Assembly: GCA_003254925.1 (NCBI GenBank)
Contig: QANZ01030535.1
Coordinates: 202,761 to 266,760, forward strand
Direction of reading: 5' to 3'
DNA length: 64,000 nt
Origin: Chamaecrista fasciculata
Taxonomy: Eukaryota; Streptophyta; Magnoliopsida; Fabales; Fabaceae
Position 1 is the stretch's first letter. Each line of letters begins with the position of its first letter. The notes beneath the pieces are model-generated. The model saw only the letters and a list, made by a program, of their open reading frames with translations. It had not been told where the DNA came from and searched no databases. The translations under genes and the position numbers were made by a program. This document shows positions 45,430-57,511 of this stretch, piece after piece.

Positions 45430-45855
45430 TTGGCTAAAGTGCACTTTTGGCTTTATAATTTTTGCTCAGGTCTCAATTTGGTCCCATAATTTTTTTCTGT
45501 TACAATTTTGGTCTCATATCTTTTACTCAAGTTGCAGATTTATTTGGACTCATGTTGCACTTTTGGTTCCATATCTTTGGGTCAAGTTGCATAATTAGTC
45601 TCATCTTTTAGTCAAATTGTAAAATCGATCTCATATCTTTGGATCAAATGGGACTGATGTGGAACTTTTTGCAAAAATATAAAATAAATTCTGCACCATA
45701 ACCATAAAAGATATGTAACCAAAAGTGATACGAGACCAAATTTATAACCTGAGCAAAAAAATATGAAACCAAAAATACAATAAAAAAATTTATAGAACGA
45801 AACTAAGACCTAAATAAAAGTTAGGAGACCAAATAAAAAGTGCACTTTTATCTTT
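45430..45855. repeat. Foldback MITE, family A (copy 3)
   Basis: Left 'ggctaaagtgcacttttggc', right 'aaaaagtgcactttta'. Iterated 'tttggtcccataa' units lie left of centre and their inverses to the right. Confidence 0.8.
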
Positions 45856-48423
45856 ATACAAAGTTCATCATGTAAGGCTTTTTAAATGGTAAACGTGTTT
45901 ACATTTTTTATTGTGCATGTAAGTAATTATTATTATAGGGTTCCATTTATGCACAATAAAAAAAAATTAAGAATTGGGTATGTAATTTCTTAGAATATGT
46001 CTTGGTATATGTATCATAATCAAATGCAGTAATGCACTAAACACCAAAAAGATGTTCAAATGTATTGAATATTGATTGATTAACATCCAGCTCGGCATTG
46101 TGCTTTCCAAAGTTCAATAATTATATCATTATTGATTTATTTATGTAATTAATTAATTAATATGCCTAATCCAATAAATTGGACGTTGTACTTGTTCCCT
46201 TCTGGGGCAGGTGTGATCTTATCTCGGTGTATCTTTATCTGTTAATAAATGAATCTTGTTTAATTATGTTTCCTACCCTATCCTTAATTTCCATTCCAAT
46301 TTTAAACTCTTTTTCTTCTAGTTCTCCTTATGTTTGGTATCAAAAAAAAAAAATCTGTTAATAAATGAATCACCATCACTACAATTAATTAATTTGTTAT
46401 AAATAATAAATTGGATATCATCACTTTTAAAACCTTTTAATAAATATGAATTTTATACCTCTAACTTAATTTAAAAACTTATATTATTATATGTACTTCT
46501 TTGTTTATTATTGAAAGTTATTTTTATATTCCTATAAAGAAGGAATAGGGTAAATTAGATGGTTTAGTCGGATTCTACTATGTGGAGAGTCAAAAAGTGA
46601 TATTCCAGTATCATATGTTTTTTTGTCGTTAACAAGATTAAAAGAGGCGTATTGGTTTAGGTCCGTTAGCATTTAACAAAAAGTGTTAACGTGACTCAAT
46701 ATTAACCATTAATTTATTGGTTTCTCTTGCATTTTAGCCGTCAATTTTTATTTCAAGGTTAAATATTCATTTTAGTCCCCTAACTATAGGTAAGTTTCAT
46801 TTTGGTTATAAAACTATTTTTTATTTTATTTTTATCCTCAAATTTTCATATTTGTTCTGTTTTAATCTTCAAAACGTGATTTTATCGAGTCTTTGTGACC
46901 AAACCATAAGGTATCAAATATAATTTACTCTAAAAATAATTAATGATGTCTAATTTATAGCAAAAAAGAAAACCCATATCTAGCATCATATATGCAAATT
47001 GAGCAAATGAGATCTAAGGAAACAAAGTAATATTATTTAATTATATATATAAAAAAGTTGCAACAAATTTAAATATTAGATGAAAAATTTTGAAACTCAT
47101 GCAATGAACAAAAGCTAAAGACAAAAGAAATACAGAACCTTTTGGAAAAATATACATAACAACTGTCTCCTACTATGTATACTTCAACTGTTTTCGTTGC
47201 ATTTACAATCATATAAGTATCAACAAGTTTTTCAAAAATCCAAAAAAATTAATAAAAAATCGAATTTCATGAAAAAAGAAAAGAAAAATACATAATAATT
47301 AAAAATAATAATAACAACACACACTTTCTCTCTACAATTTCCGTGTACTCTTCTTCTTCACCTAATTGTCCAAATTTAGATCTTGAATCTCACATCCACG
47401 TTATACTTAGCATTAAAAGTCGACCTCGTCGCTAGATTTTTTAAGTTGGTCATATTTCTCATATTTTAAGTTTAAATATAACAAAATTGCAGCTCTAATT
47501 TTTATTGATGAATTATTTTTTTGTCTAATTGAAATTATTAGAAAGTAAAGACAAATAGTACTTTACAAGTTAGTATTTATGTTTTGACCAAATCTATTTT
47601 GGTATATATTTTTATTTTAACCAAATCTATTTTTAGAGTACTATTTAATCTCGTTTGCGAATGATTTCAACTGGACAAAAAAGAACTCATAAAGAGTAAT
47701 ATGTAGCTCTGATTTCATTGTATTATAGATCGACTTAAAATGAGAGAGATATGACCAACTTCGTGAAATAAACAATCCACTTTAATTTTGAATCCAATTT
47801 TTGCTCGATTTAACCTTATTTACCTACGGCCCCAACTAGGAATACAAAGAATTCGTTAAGAGTGACCCGTGGTCTAATAACGAGAGAGATATGATCACAT
47901 TCAATAGTTAAGGACCAATTGTGGAATTTACTAAGGACCAAAATGAATTTATTAGAAAATATTAAGAAATAAAAATAGAATAAAAAAATATTATAGACCA
48001 AAATAAGATTTAAGATAAACATTAGGGATCAAAATGAAATTTTAACCCAATTTCAATTTGTCTATAATCATGAAATTGCTTTAGCTAAAATAAGTAAGGA
48101 CTTTGGTATATTTTAGTAGTTGTAAACTTGACCTTCCTAAACTCAACTATCAAACTAAATTTTATCAATATGTATATTATATATATATATAACTCTATTG
48201 AGATGAAAATTGAGTGGATATCTGTGATTTTATATGTAAACATGAAAGTCCCCTGTGCCAAGTGAAGAAATGAAAAGTGTATATATATACATAGTAACTT
48301 GTAAAGTCATAATGATATTTTTGTAATTACTTTATTTAAAAAAAAAATCAATATAAACGAAATCTATATATATACACAAGCGTGAGAAAAATTAAAAAAA
48401 CAAAAACAAAAGCCTAGTTACTA
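45856..48423. other. Intergenic region with degenerate repeats
   Basis: 46550-46930 contains family-D-like and 'tttcattttggttataaaac' units. 47420-48055 contains decayed family B/C-like sequence ('cgagagagatatgatcacat', 'gaccaaaatgaa'). No gene is recognised. Confidence 0.5.
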
Positions 48424-48573
48424 TCAAGTACGTGGTCCTATACCAGCGTACTAGTGACTCTGTGGTTTAGTGCTTTCTTTTGAATTGCATTGGGTTCGAG
48501 TGCTGGTAAGTGACTAAGTGGTATCCAATAATATTTCTTTGGTCAAATACTCAACTCAAGTACGTGGTCTTAT
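48424..48573 (+). mobile_element. tRNA-derived-like SINE with 18-bp target duplication
   Basis: Direct repeats 'tcaagtacgtggtcctat' (48424-48441) and 'tcaagtacgtggtcttat' (48556-48573) differ at one base. The 114 bp between carries a box-A-like 'tgtggtttagtgc' and a box-B-like 'gggttcgagtgc' about 30 bp later, the internal RNA polymerase III promoter of tRNA-derived SINEs. It does not fold as a complete tRNA and has no long A-tail. Confidence 0.8.
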
Positions 48574-48746
48574 TTATTAGTTTGTTGTCTTCTTCCGCAT
48601 GTTTCATTATTTTTTTTTCATCTTATGGATAGGGATAATATGTTGGATGTTTAGCCCTTAGGGTTCGCTTAGTTAAATATGTACTACTGAATTCTAGACT
48701 AAAGATTTAATTTAAAATGAACTTTAAAGAAAGCTAACATATAAAA

Positions 48747-49086
48747 GGTCAAAGTATAAATTTAGTCTCATTTATTTTGTTCAATTTTCAATTTGGTCTA
48801 TATCTTTAATTTTTGTGTTACACTTTTGGTCTTATATTTTTGCAAAAGGTTCTAATTTGTCCATATTATTTTCGGTCTTGTATTTTTTTGTTAGGTTAGA
48901 GAATTGATCCCAAATCTTTGCAAAAGATTCCATTTGACCCAAAGTTAAGTGACCAACAAAAAAAGATAAAAGACCAAATTAAGACTTGACTCAAAGATAT
49001 AAGACCAGAAGTGCAATTAAAAAAGATAAGAAACCAAATTGAGAACTAAACAAAAGATATGACCAAATTTGCAATTTGACCTATAT
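48747..49086. repeat. Foldback MITE, family A (copy 4)
   Basis: Left 'ggtcaaagtataaatttagt', right 'caaatttgcaatttgaccta'. Iterated 'caatttggtctatatctt' units face inverse copies. Confidence 0.7.
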
Positions 49087-49449
49087 ATTAAAAAAAGGTA
49101 AATTACAAAAAACGTACCTGTGGTTTGACCTGATCTCACATAATTGCTGTGTGGTTTAAAAAGTCTCACTTTAGGTACCTGTTTGTTCCGTCATTAGCCA
49201 CTTGTAGTACTTGAACTTTTTTCCGTTAGAATTTAGACGGAATAAGCATGTGACTCAGTGAAAAATCAAATTTTGGTCCATGAACTATGGGATAAGTTTC
49301 ACTTTGGTCCTAAAACTATTTTTTATTTCATTTTGGTTCTCAAACTTTCATATTTGTTTCGTTTTTTGTCCCAAAAATGTTATTTCATATGATTTACGCT
49401 GTTTTTTTTTAACCTAAATAATTAAGATGAATCATTTTTCTCTCAAATA

Positions 49450-49630
49450 TACGAGTGATCACGGGCTGGGTCGGGCCAGACCTGAGACCCAACCCGGTTA
49501 GACTCAAGCCGGGCCATCATGTTCGACCAAGCCAAACTGGCCTACTTTATTTTTTTAAACAAAAATTTCATATTTTTTATTTAACCTATTTATTTATCTT
49601 ATGCATTTTTTATGTTTTTGTACACCCCTA
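49450..49630. mobile_element. hAT-type MITE 3 (181 bp), perfect 8-bp target duplication
   Basis: Left end 'tacgagtgatcacgggctgg', right end 'tacacccccta'-like ('gtacacccct' then 'a'). The flanking direct repeat 'ctcaaata' is at 49442-49449 and 49631-49638. GC-rich 'gggtcgggcc' ends flank an AT core. It is nested inside the second shell. Confidence 0.85.
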
Positions 49631-49639
49631 CTCAAATAC

Positions 49640-50440
49640 GTAATAATAGGGCTATTGAGATCCGCTCTGATCCAAAGCCAACAGAACCGATCCAATTTGA
49701 ACCGGTCAAAACCGACTAAAACCGATTACATAGTCGGTTGAATTGGATGAAACATGATGAAAACCAATCAGTTCGGTTCGATTGGATTTGAAGATAAAAA
49801 ACCGACCGAACCAAATCCAACCATATTAACATTTTAATTAAATATTATATATATATTTATATTAAATAATAAAATATTCCTATCTAAACCTAATTCTCAA
49901 ATTTCCTACTTTGCCTCACCCTAGCCGCACTCACACTTCATCCTTCTTCCTCAACTTCATCCTCCATCCTTCATCAAACCTTCATCACTCACCACTGTCA
50001 CACCCTCCATCCTTCATTGCAGATCCTTGCCATTGTTGTTGTTCTGACTCGTCCTTGTTGTTCACCGCTGATCTGTCGTCATCCCTGTCGTTCTTGCCAC
50101 CATCGTTCTGACTCGTCCTTGCCGCAGTCGTTCACCACAGGTGCGTCGCGCGTTCATCACAGATCTTTCCTCCTTCCTTCCTTCCTAGTTCATGATTCAC
50201 GACAGATCTCGCCATCAACGGATCACGCCAAATAAATCTCTTTTCGCGAACTTGTTTTGAGATTTTTATTTTTTAGTTTGTTCTGTTTTTGTGATACACA
50301 AGCACATACATATAATGACAGGGTGGGCATTTGCTCTGGATATGAATGAGAAACCAGTTCACCAAAGTTTTTCTTTTTCAATTTGTTCTGTTAGCGTGGG
50401 AAATAAGTGAGTTTAACAAAAAGAAAAAGAAAAATTTTCA
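49640..50440. other. Central unassigned block of the nested stack
   Basis: 49645-49830 carries 'gaaccgatccaatttgaacc'-like units, possibly half of another MITE. 49900-50260 is a GC-richer, C/T-rich segment ('cctcaccctagccgcactca') unlike its surroundings. It has no reading frame I trust and no recognised homology; it may be captured or promoter-like host DNA. Confidence 0.4.
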
Positions 50441-50448
50441 CTCTTAAT

Positions 50449-51094
50449 CATAGTTGAAAAAACCGGACCGGCCGGTTCAACTGGTGAACCGGATACCAGT
50501 CTGGTCCGGAAAAATTAAAATACCGGCCCGGTGTTGAACCGGGTTAAACCGCCCGAACCGGCCGGTTAAACCGGAAACCGGTTGACCCGGAAATATTTGA
50601 AAAAATTTTAAAAAAAAAAAAATTAAATATTTGACACTTATTATATGTGATGGACATATGTTATGTTTAATATTTACTTTAAATTTAAATTATTGTAATA
50701 TATCAATATGTATTTGATGAACCGTGAACCGGTTTGACCCGACAAATTTTGCAAAAATTACATATTGACCCCAAAAAAATTTTTAAAAAGTACAAATTGG
50801 TCCCAGGATACATATTATCTAGGGACTAAAATGAATTTTTTTTTAAAAAATTGGGGTCAATATGTAATTTTACAAAATTTGTTATGGTTAAATTGCAAAA
50901 TAGCTCTAAAGGGTACCAACGTGTTTAATTTTAAGATATTAATGTGTATTTTGATGAATATGTATATTTGAAAATGTACTTTTTAAGTAAACCGGCTCAA
51001 CCGGTTGAACCAGTGACCCAGCGGTTGAACCATTGAACCAGTGACCCGAGAGCCTTCCACCGGTTCAATGGCCGGTCCAGTTTTTCGCACTATG
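50449..51094. mobile_element. hAT-type MITE 4 (646 bp), perfect 8-bp target duplication
   Basis: Ends 'catagttgaaaaaaccggac' and 'gtccagtttttcgcactatg'. The flanking direct repeat 'ctcttaat' is at 50441-50448 and 51095-51102. The interior is full of 'ccggttgaacc' / 'ggttcaaccgg' units. A fragment at 50743-50930 matches the core of the family D element at 18780-18985, so another insertion lies inside this one. Confidence 0.88.
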
Positions 51095-51547
51095 CTCTTA
51101 ATTTTAAATTAGAGATAAATTTGTGGTTGAACTAAGAATAACGGTTAAAATTGCGATAAAATCACATTTTGGAGATCAAAACAGAAAAAATATGAAAGTT
51201 TGAGGACAAAAATGAAATAAAAAATAGCTTTTATGGCCAAAATGAAACTTATTCCATAGTTTGAAAACCAAAAATGAGATTTTAACCTTTGAGTGGAAAT
51301 CAACGACTAAGATGCAAGAGAAACCAACGATTAAGATGCAATACAAATCAACGGTTAAGATACACTGAAAATCGATAGCTAAGATTGCGTCACGTCAACA
51401 TTTTTTATTAAAATTAACGGAACAAAAACACATATACCGTAGTTGCTAAACGACACATATCTCAGGTACCCAAAGTGAGACTTTTTAAACCACACAGTAG
51501 TGATGTGAGATCGAGCTAAACCACAGGTACGTTTTTTATAATTTACC

Positions 51548-52735
51548 CAAAAAAAATTTAATGTTTGGGTAATTTATTATAAAAATATTTTGGTTAAACT
51601 ATATATACTTTAAAAGCTCTTGAATTTCAGGTTAGGTATACAAAATACTCATAAGATTCAGAAGTTGAAGCATAACACTGATATGAATATGGAAGATAAC
51701 ATGGACACACTGACATGTTAGATTTTTAAAATTTTATGACACGACATAATATATATATATATATATAAAAAAAATTAAAAATTTATAAATTTTGATGAGA
51801 ATTTTAAAAATTACAATATTTATTTATAATATATGTCTTATGTGTCATTATTTTCTATTGTTTGTTGTGTTAAAGTCATATAAAATTAATTTTAACACGG
51901 TGACAAACCTCAAAATGAACTATCTATGCTTCATTCCTCAACACTTTTATCTAATTTTTTTTGGGTCTAATTATCACCATTATATTTTGTGTAAAAAAAC
52001 AAAAGTGAGGCTAAAGGATGTTGGAAGTGATTTGAAGTTGGAAGTGTAAGAGATTTGTATATTAACTTATTTGAATATGATAGTATTTTGATAGTAATTT
52101 GTATTTTATAAAATTATAGTAAAAGTTCTTTTGATGAATGAAATCACTGAAAATGATACGTAAGAGTTATATCATATATATGTAAAAACTAATCATAAGT
52201 ACTTGATTTATTTATATAAAATTGAGTAAAATTTTAAAAAGGATTTTTCCGAAAATTATTGATCAAATGAAAATTTGTTGACTTTTTAAATGGAGTTCTT
52301 ATATATATATTTTGACCATCTAGTAAATATGTGACTTTTACTTCAACGGGCAGTAAATTAATTTTTTTAAAAAACTTTGGAATAAATCATTAAAGCTATA
52401 TTCTAAAAAGTTTAATTGGGAAAAAGTCTATAAGAAAAATAAAATGTTAATGAATTATTAATTTTGCGAAATATATTTCATAACATTATTACTATAAATG
52501 TTACAATATATAATAATACTTGTGGTCCTTTCCATAAAAATATAAAAATACTTGTGGTCCTTCAATATCTTATCCCAATTCCCAACACAATATATAAGAG
52601 ATCCACTGAGCTAAAACTAATTAAACCCTACATTATCTCTAAAATAAATTGAGCTATTTATTTGATTGGCCATTCTGTACTAATCTTTATTCAGTCTTTG
52701 TTTTCAATCCATAAGAAGAAACTCTATATGTTTGG
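51548..52735. other. Intergenic region with a family G copy
   Basis: 51655-51935 matches the family G repeats at 8585 and 16370 through the AT core ('aaatttataaattttgatga') and its flanks, with the middle shortened. The rest is AT-rich and featureless. Confidence 0.6.
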
Positions 52736-52737
52736 GA

Positions 52738-53200
52738 GTTTTAGTGAGGATGGAGAGGAGAAGATATTAATGGACACTAATAGAGTGGGAGTGAAGAGGA
52801 TATTATTGGACTCAGTAATTAGGTTGTTTGGAAGTTTTTAATGAGGAAAGAAATTGACACATGATAATCTTGCTAAATTAATAATATTTTGTCCCTAATT
52901 TTATACATTTTGGTCCCTGAATTTGTACTAAATAATATTAGGGTTTAGAAAGATAAAAAATATTAATAAAATCATGAGGTATAATTGTCTTAAAAAATTT
53001 TAAAGTTGTCCACTCTATTCTTGCCCCCCAATTTCGGGGTGCCAGAAAAAAATTAGATTTTGGGGTGCCAAGAGGTGCTTTGGAGGCACCGTTGTCCATT
53101 CCTCTCCTCCCTCAAAAAACATCCAAACAACTTTTTTTTAAACTTTTGTCCCTTACACTCTTTTCCATTCTCCTCTTGACATCCCATCCAAACACATCAG
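52738..53200. repeat. MITE with 'tgtttgg' ends, plus a second end
   Basis: Left 'tgtttgggagttttagtgag' then 'gatggagaggag'; right 'cattcctctcctccctcaaa' then 'aaacatccaaaca'. A second inverted end ('gacatcccatccaaacaca') follows at about 53180-53198, suggesting two overlapping copies. Confidence 0.65.
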
Positions 53201-53774
53201 TCCGGAAATGACACATAAAACATCTTAGATTTTTTTTTAAAGAAAAAATTAAGAAATAACTAAAGCTAATTAATTCCTTAACTGATAAAGGAAGAGAGAA
53301 AAAGTTGAGAAAACTAAAAATGAGATAAATAAATGAAAGAAAGTATAAGAAGCAATGAAAGGAAGAGAAAGAAGTTTCTAATGCATGCGGTGGGACGTCA
53401 ATGACATTCTGTATTGCAACATGCATGTTCCATGTGACTATGTGACTATATATGAACCATCATTGTCGTTCAATGTTATAACATATAAGTTAAAACATCG
53501 GACTGCCTCCTCGAATATTACTGTTTCAGATTTGCTATTTTTATTTTTTTTTAGTATATGTCTATAAAGTATTTCTCAATTATTTTTAAGATTAGACAAA
53601 AAGATATTATTGATCCCTTATAGTTAGTTCCCTAGTTATATTTAATTTTATTTGAATTAATTTTATCTTTATATTTTTAGAATGTATCAATTTCGTGGTA
53701 CCATCATTAAAATATTTTTACAAAAGTATCTAGTCAATTTTTTACTTTTCAACATTTTCATGTTCCAAATTAAA
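53201..53774. other. Intergenic spacer
   Basis: AT-rich DNA; no gene or repeat structure I can support. Confidence 0.5.
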
Positions 53775-54875
53775 TTTTGGCCCATGTGTGAATTTGGTCA
53801 TGTAACTTTGCTCCAGGTTTCAAATCAGTTCTATATCTTTTTTGTCTCGAATTTAGTCATGTATCTTTGCTCTAGGTTCTAAATCAGTCCTATATTTTTT
53901 TTTGTCTCAATTTTGGTCCCATATGTTTTGAAAACCTCCCACCGTTAGTCCTCCGTCCATTTTAAATTACAGTTTAGTCTTGAAAACTTCATGTCCCTTT
54001 CACTTTAGTCCCTGACTATCAAAATGAAAGTGAAAGAACATCCTTGAAGATTCTAAAACCTTACATCTTAGTCCATAATCCATGAATTCTTCATGAAATG
54101 GAATAGAAATGCAAAAATAACACAAATTAAAGCAAATGACAGAGGGACCAAAACTGAAAAACGCAAAAAATTTAAAACCCACCGAAAAATGCCCCAAACT
54201 TGCCGGAAAACGTACGAAAATCGCCGAGAAACTAAAGAACTCATCCAAAACCCCAATCCTCACTCAAATAATCGCACTCAAATGCTTTAAGAAAAAATTT
54301 TCGAAAATTCAAATTTTCTTTTATCACATCCCTTCTCAAAAGTTTGGATTTTCAAAAATTCTTTCTTAAAGCATTTGAGAGCGATTATTTGAGTGAGATT
54401 TCAGTGAGGATTGGGGTTTTTGGATGAGTTCTTGAGTTTCTCGGCGATTTCCGTATATTTTTCGGTAGTTTTAAATTTTCTGCGTTTTCAATTTTGGTCC
54501 CTCTGTCATTTGCTTTAATTTGTCTTGTTTTTGCATTTTTATTCCATCTCATGAAGAATTCATGGATTAGGGACCAAGATGTAAGGTTTGAGAATTTTTA
54601 GGAATGCTCTTTCCCTTTTATTTTGATAGTCAGGGACTAAAGTGAAAGGAACTTGAAGTTTTTAGGACCAAACCGTAATTTAAAATGGACGGAGGACTAA
54701 CGGTGGGAGGTTTTCAAAACATATGGGACCAAAACTGAGACAAAAAAAAGATATAGGACTGATTTGGGACTTGAAGCAAAGATACAGGACCAAATTCGAG
54801 ACAAAACAAGATATATGACTGATTTGGGACTTGGAGCAAAGTTACAGGACTAAATTCACACTTTGACCTTAAATT
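53775..54875. mobile_element. 1.1-kb near-perfect foldback (hairpin) element
   Basis: The two halves are inverted copies meeting near 54320-54360. Matching landmarks are 'gtgaatttggtcatgtaact' / 'agttacaggactaaattcac', 'ccaccgttagtcctccgtcc' / 'ggacggaggactaacggtgg', 'catgaattcttcatga' / 'tcatgaagaattcatg', and 'actcaaatgctttaagaaa' / 'tttcttaaagcatttgaga'. Arms of about 540 bp have few mismatches and short indels. The outer 150 bp carries iterated 'aaatcagtcctatatctttt' units, while the inner 380 bp of each arm is non-repetitive. There is no credible protein. A transcript would fold into one long double strand. Confidence 0.9.
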
Positions 54876-54895
54876 TTTATATCGATATGGCAAGT

Positions 54896-55215
54896 TTTTG
54901 GCAAAGTGCACTTTTGGTCCCATATCTTTTGTTCAGGTCTCAATTTGGTCTCGTTTTACACTTTTAGTCTCATGTCTTTGGGTTAAGTTACAAAATTAGT
55001 CTCATATCTTTACAAAAAGGTTTCACATTGTGAGATTAACGATGAAACTTTTTGCAAAGATATAGGACCAAATCTGCAACAGAAAATATACGGGATCATA
55101 TGGGACCAATTTTGTATCTAACCAAAAGATATGAGACCAAAAGTTTAACAAAAACAGTTACGAGATCAAATTGAGACCCGAGTAAAAGATATGGACCAAA
55201 AATGCAAATTGGCCT
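54896..55215. repeat. Foldback MITE, family A (copy 5)
   Basis: Left 'ggcaaagtgcacttttggtc' then 'ccat'; right 'ggaccaaaaatgcaaattgg' then 'ccta'. It sits directly right of the 1.1-kb hairpin element. Confidence 0.75.
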
Positions 55216-56520
55216 AATTTTTTTTATCTTTTGGTCCCAAGCTCACTTTTTGGCTCGATTTGATCTTATTTAACAACAATCTCAATTGGACAGAAAAATG
55301 ACTCGTTAAGAGTAATTCATGACTCTGAACTCGTTGCATTCGAACTTGAAACAAGAGAGATATATGACCAACTTTACTTGTTTGATCGTGAAATGAGTAA
55401 CTCGCTTCTGGGACTGGATTTGACAAGCAATAGAGAAGTATTTGTTAAAAGCAACTTGTAACTTTGGATTCATCACATTCAAACTTGAAATGAGAGAGAT
55501 ATATAATGACCATATTCAGTAATTTGGGACCAAGTGAACTACTATAAAAATATATAGGACCAACTTGAGCATATGATCAAAAAAAATGTATTTATTTACT
55601 TAAAATGTTAATATTCTTACATAATATGTGATCATCTTTTTTTAAAAGAAAAGCGTTTGACTATTAATATTTTGATATTAAGAAATATATATAAAAAAGT
55701 GTATATTAATCAAATTATCATTATTGTTATGTTAAAAATAAAATAAAAGTGTTAGTACGAGTAAAAAAAATTACATTTAATTACTACAAAAATAAAATAG
55801 AACGGAAAATTGAGTTAATGTGTTCTTAAACTTATACTAGTTTTTAATTTTATTTTAAAATACTAATTTATTTCAAATATAACAATACAATTATAAAATT
55901 AATTAATTTAACAATAATATCTAAAATGAGACTATTATTTTACTCTCGTTTTATATATTATTGAAGAAAATTACTAATGCTTCTTTCGAACAGAAGTTAC
56001 AACATAAAAAGTGTATTATATGGAGACAACAAAATAAATAAGAAATTGATTGATATATATATATATATATAAAATTATAAAAATACTAGATACAAGCCAT
56101 GATTTATTTTGAGGAAACTATCAATTTGATTCCTGAAAGATTAAAATATACAGTTTAGTCTCTAAAGATAAAAAAGATTACTTTTTAGTATCTGAAAAAT
56201 CAAAATGATATATTAATTAATCATTTTATGGATTAAATAATATACCATTTTAATCTTTTAAGGACTAAGTTGTTAACTCGGTGACTTTTAAAAACTAAAT
56301 TGTTAGTTTACTCATTTATTTAAGTTATGAATAATTGAAAAGTTAAATTGTTCAAAATGACAAAGTACAGTCACAAGTGAGGTGTACCGAATTTCTCTCT
56401 AAGATACCAATAGTCCAATACGGCAATTATACCATACACAACATGAATCCCTTATGTCTCTTGTTCTAAAAGAAACAAAAGATTAATTTAATCAGATTAT
56501 ATTATAGGAAAAGTCTCTGC
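55216..56520. other. MATE upstream region with decayed repeats
   Basis: 55216-55565 is a degraded family B/C-like element ('gagatatatgaccaacttta', 'gggaccaagtgaa'). 56118-56300 has family H-like inverted units ('gattaaaatatacagtttag', 'aatataccattttaatcttt'). No gene is recognised. Confidence 0.55.
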
Positions 56521-56534
56521 TCTTTAGGCTCATG

Positions 56535-56658
56535 TTCCCTATATATCCATCTCTTCCTCTCACCCTCTTCAATGAAAAAACAAACCTTTATACCATCATA
56601 GACACAAAGAAAGAACAAAAGAAAAGAAAGGCCTAGAGAGAGAAAGTAATTAAGAGAG
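56535..56658 (+). promoter_or_regulatory. TATA box and 5' leader of the MATE gene
   Basis: 'ctatatatcc' at 56539-56548 is followed by a CT-rich stretch and then an A/G-rich leader up to the ATG at 56659. Transcription probably starts about 30 bp after the TATA; this is inferred. Confidence 0.55.
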
Positions 56659-57476
56659 ATGGGTAAGGAGGAGGAAGCTCCATTGCTAGCAAAGTATGAA
56701 CAAGAAGAACACAGAAATGGGGTGGTAGTATCATCATCTTCATCATCGTCATCATCAGATGGCAGTACTTTTCACCATGAGCTTAGGAAAGTGAGCTCCA
56801 TGGCTGCTCCAATGGTGGCTGTAACAGTTTCTCAGTATCTTCTGCAAGTTGTGTCCATGATGATGGTTGGTCATATTGGGAAGCTCTCTTTCTCCAGTGT
56901 CGCCATTGCCACTTCTTTTGCTGAAGTTACTGGCTTCAGTGTCCTTGTAATCTCTCTCTCTCTCTCTTCTTTTCTTTCTTAAATCAAATCCTTTTTTTTT
57001 TTTGTGCTTACCTAAACTGACAGAGTCTTTCATTTTTGTTTCCTCTGTTTTTCTGTTTCTGGGGAAGGTTGTAAGTTATTCTCTTCTTTGGGGATAACAG
57101 ATGATCATTTAATCGACCCCTTTTAGCTTAATCCACCTTTCCCATTTTAAATTAGTTCTTTTTTGGAGCTAAAGTAAGAATCTATTGGCTGATTATAAAG
57201 TTCTTGATTGTTATCTCATCAAAAGAAACAGAAAGAAGGAATCTTTTCTGTCTGTCCTTTTGGGAGAAGTCGATCTAAGTAAATAGTACTAATACTGCTG
57301 ATAGATCACATGGGAAATGTGTTGTAATCTTTTAAAAATACTCTGATTCTGAATTTATTCACTTTGTTTCTGGAGCTGATTAACAAACCCTTTAGCAAAT
57401 GGATTCCATAAGGCTTTGCTGCAGATGATGGATCATCTTGAGGATTCAGGACTATTTTCCTTTGTATCATATGAGG

Positions 57477-57511
<35 letters not shown>

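Larger units (their letters stand above)
49260..51290. mobile_element. Second shell of the nested stack
   Basis: Left 'caaattttggtccatgaact' and 'ttttatttcattttggttct'; right the inverse, with 'aatgaaataaaaaatagctt' and 'tttgaaaaccaaaaatgaga'. Arms are about 130 bp. It lies wholly within the outer shell. Confidence 0.75.
49095..51547. mobile_element. Outer shell of a nested stack of foldback elements
   Basis: Left arm 'ggtaaattacaaaaaacgta' then 'cctgtggtttgacc'; right arm the inverse, 'ccacaggtacgttttttata' then 'atttaccc'. The similarity continues about 90 bp inward ('tgtgtggtttaaaaagtctc'). The outer element holds four further elements nested within it. Confidence 0.8.

Noticed and set aside
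48455..48530. Possible tRNA gene
   Set aside because: Box A- and B-like motifs are present, but no cloverleaf with an anticodon arm could be drawn, and the unit lies between target duplications, so SINE is the better reading.
49911..50235. Two overlapping short frames in the C/T-rich segment
   Set aside because: They are Ser/His/Leu-rich low-complexity translations with no start context or family likeness.
54000..54369. Several open frames on both strands in the 1.1-kb hairpin
   Set aside because: The two arms give different, low-complexity translations, and small indels between the arms are not multiples of three, so there is no sign of protein selection.
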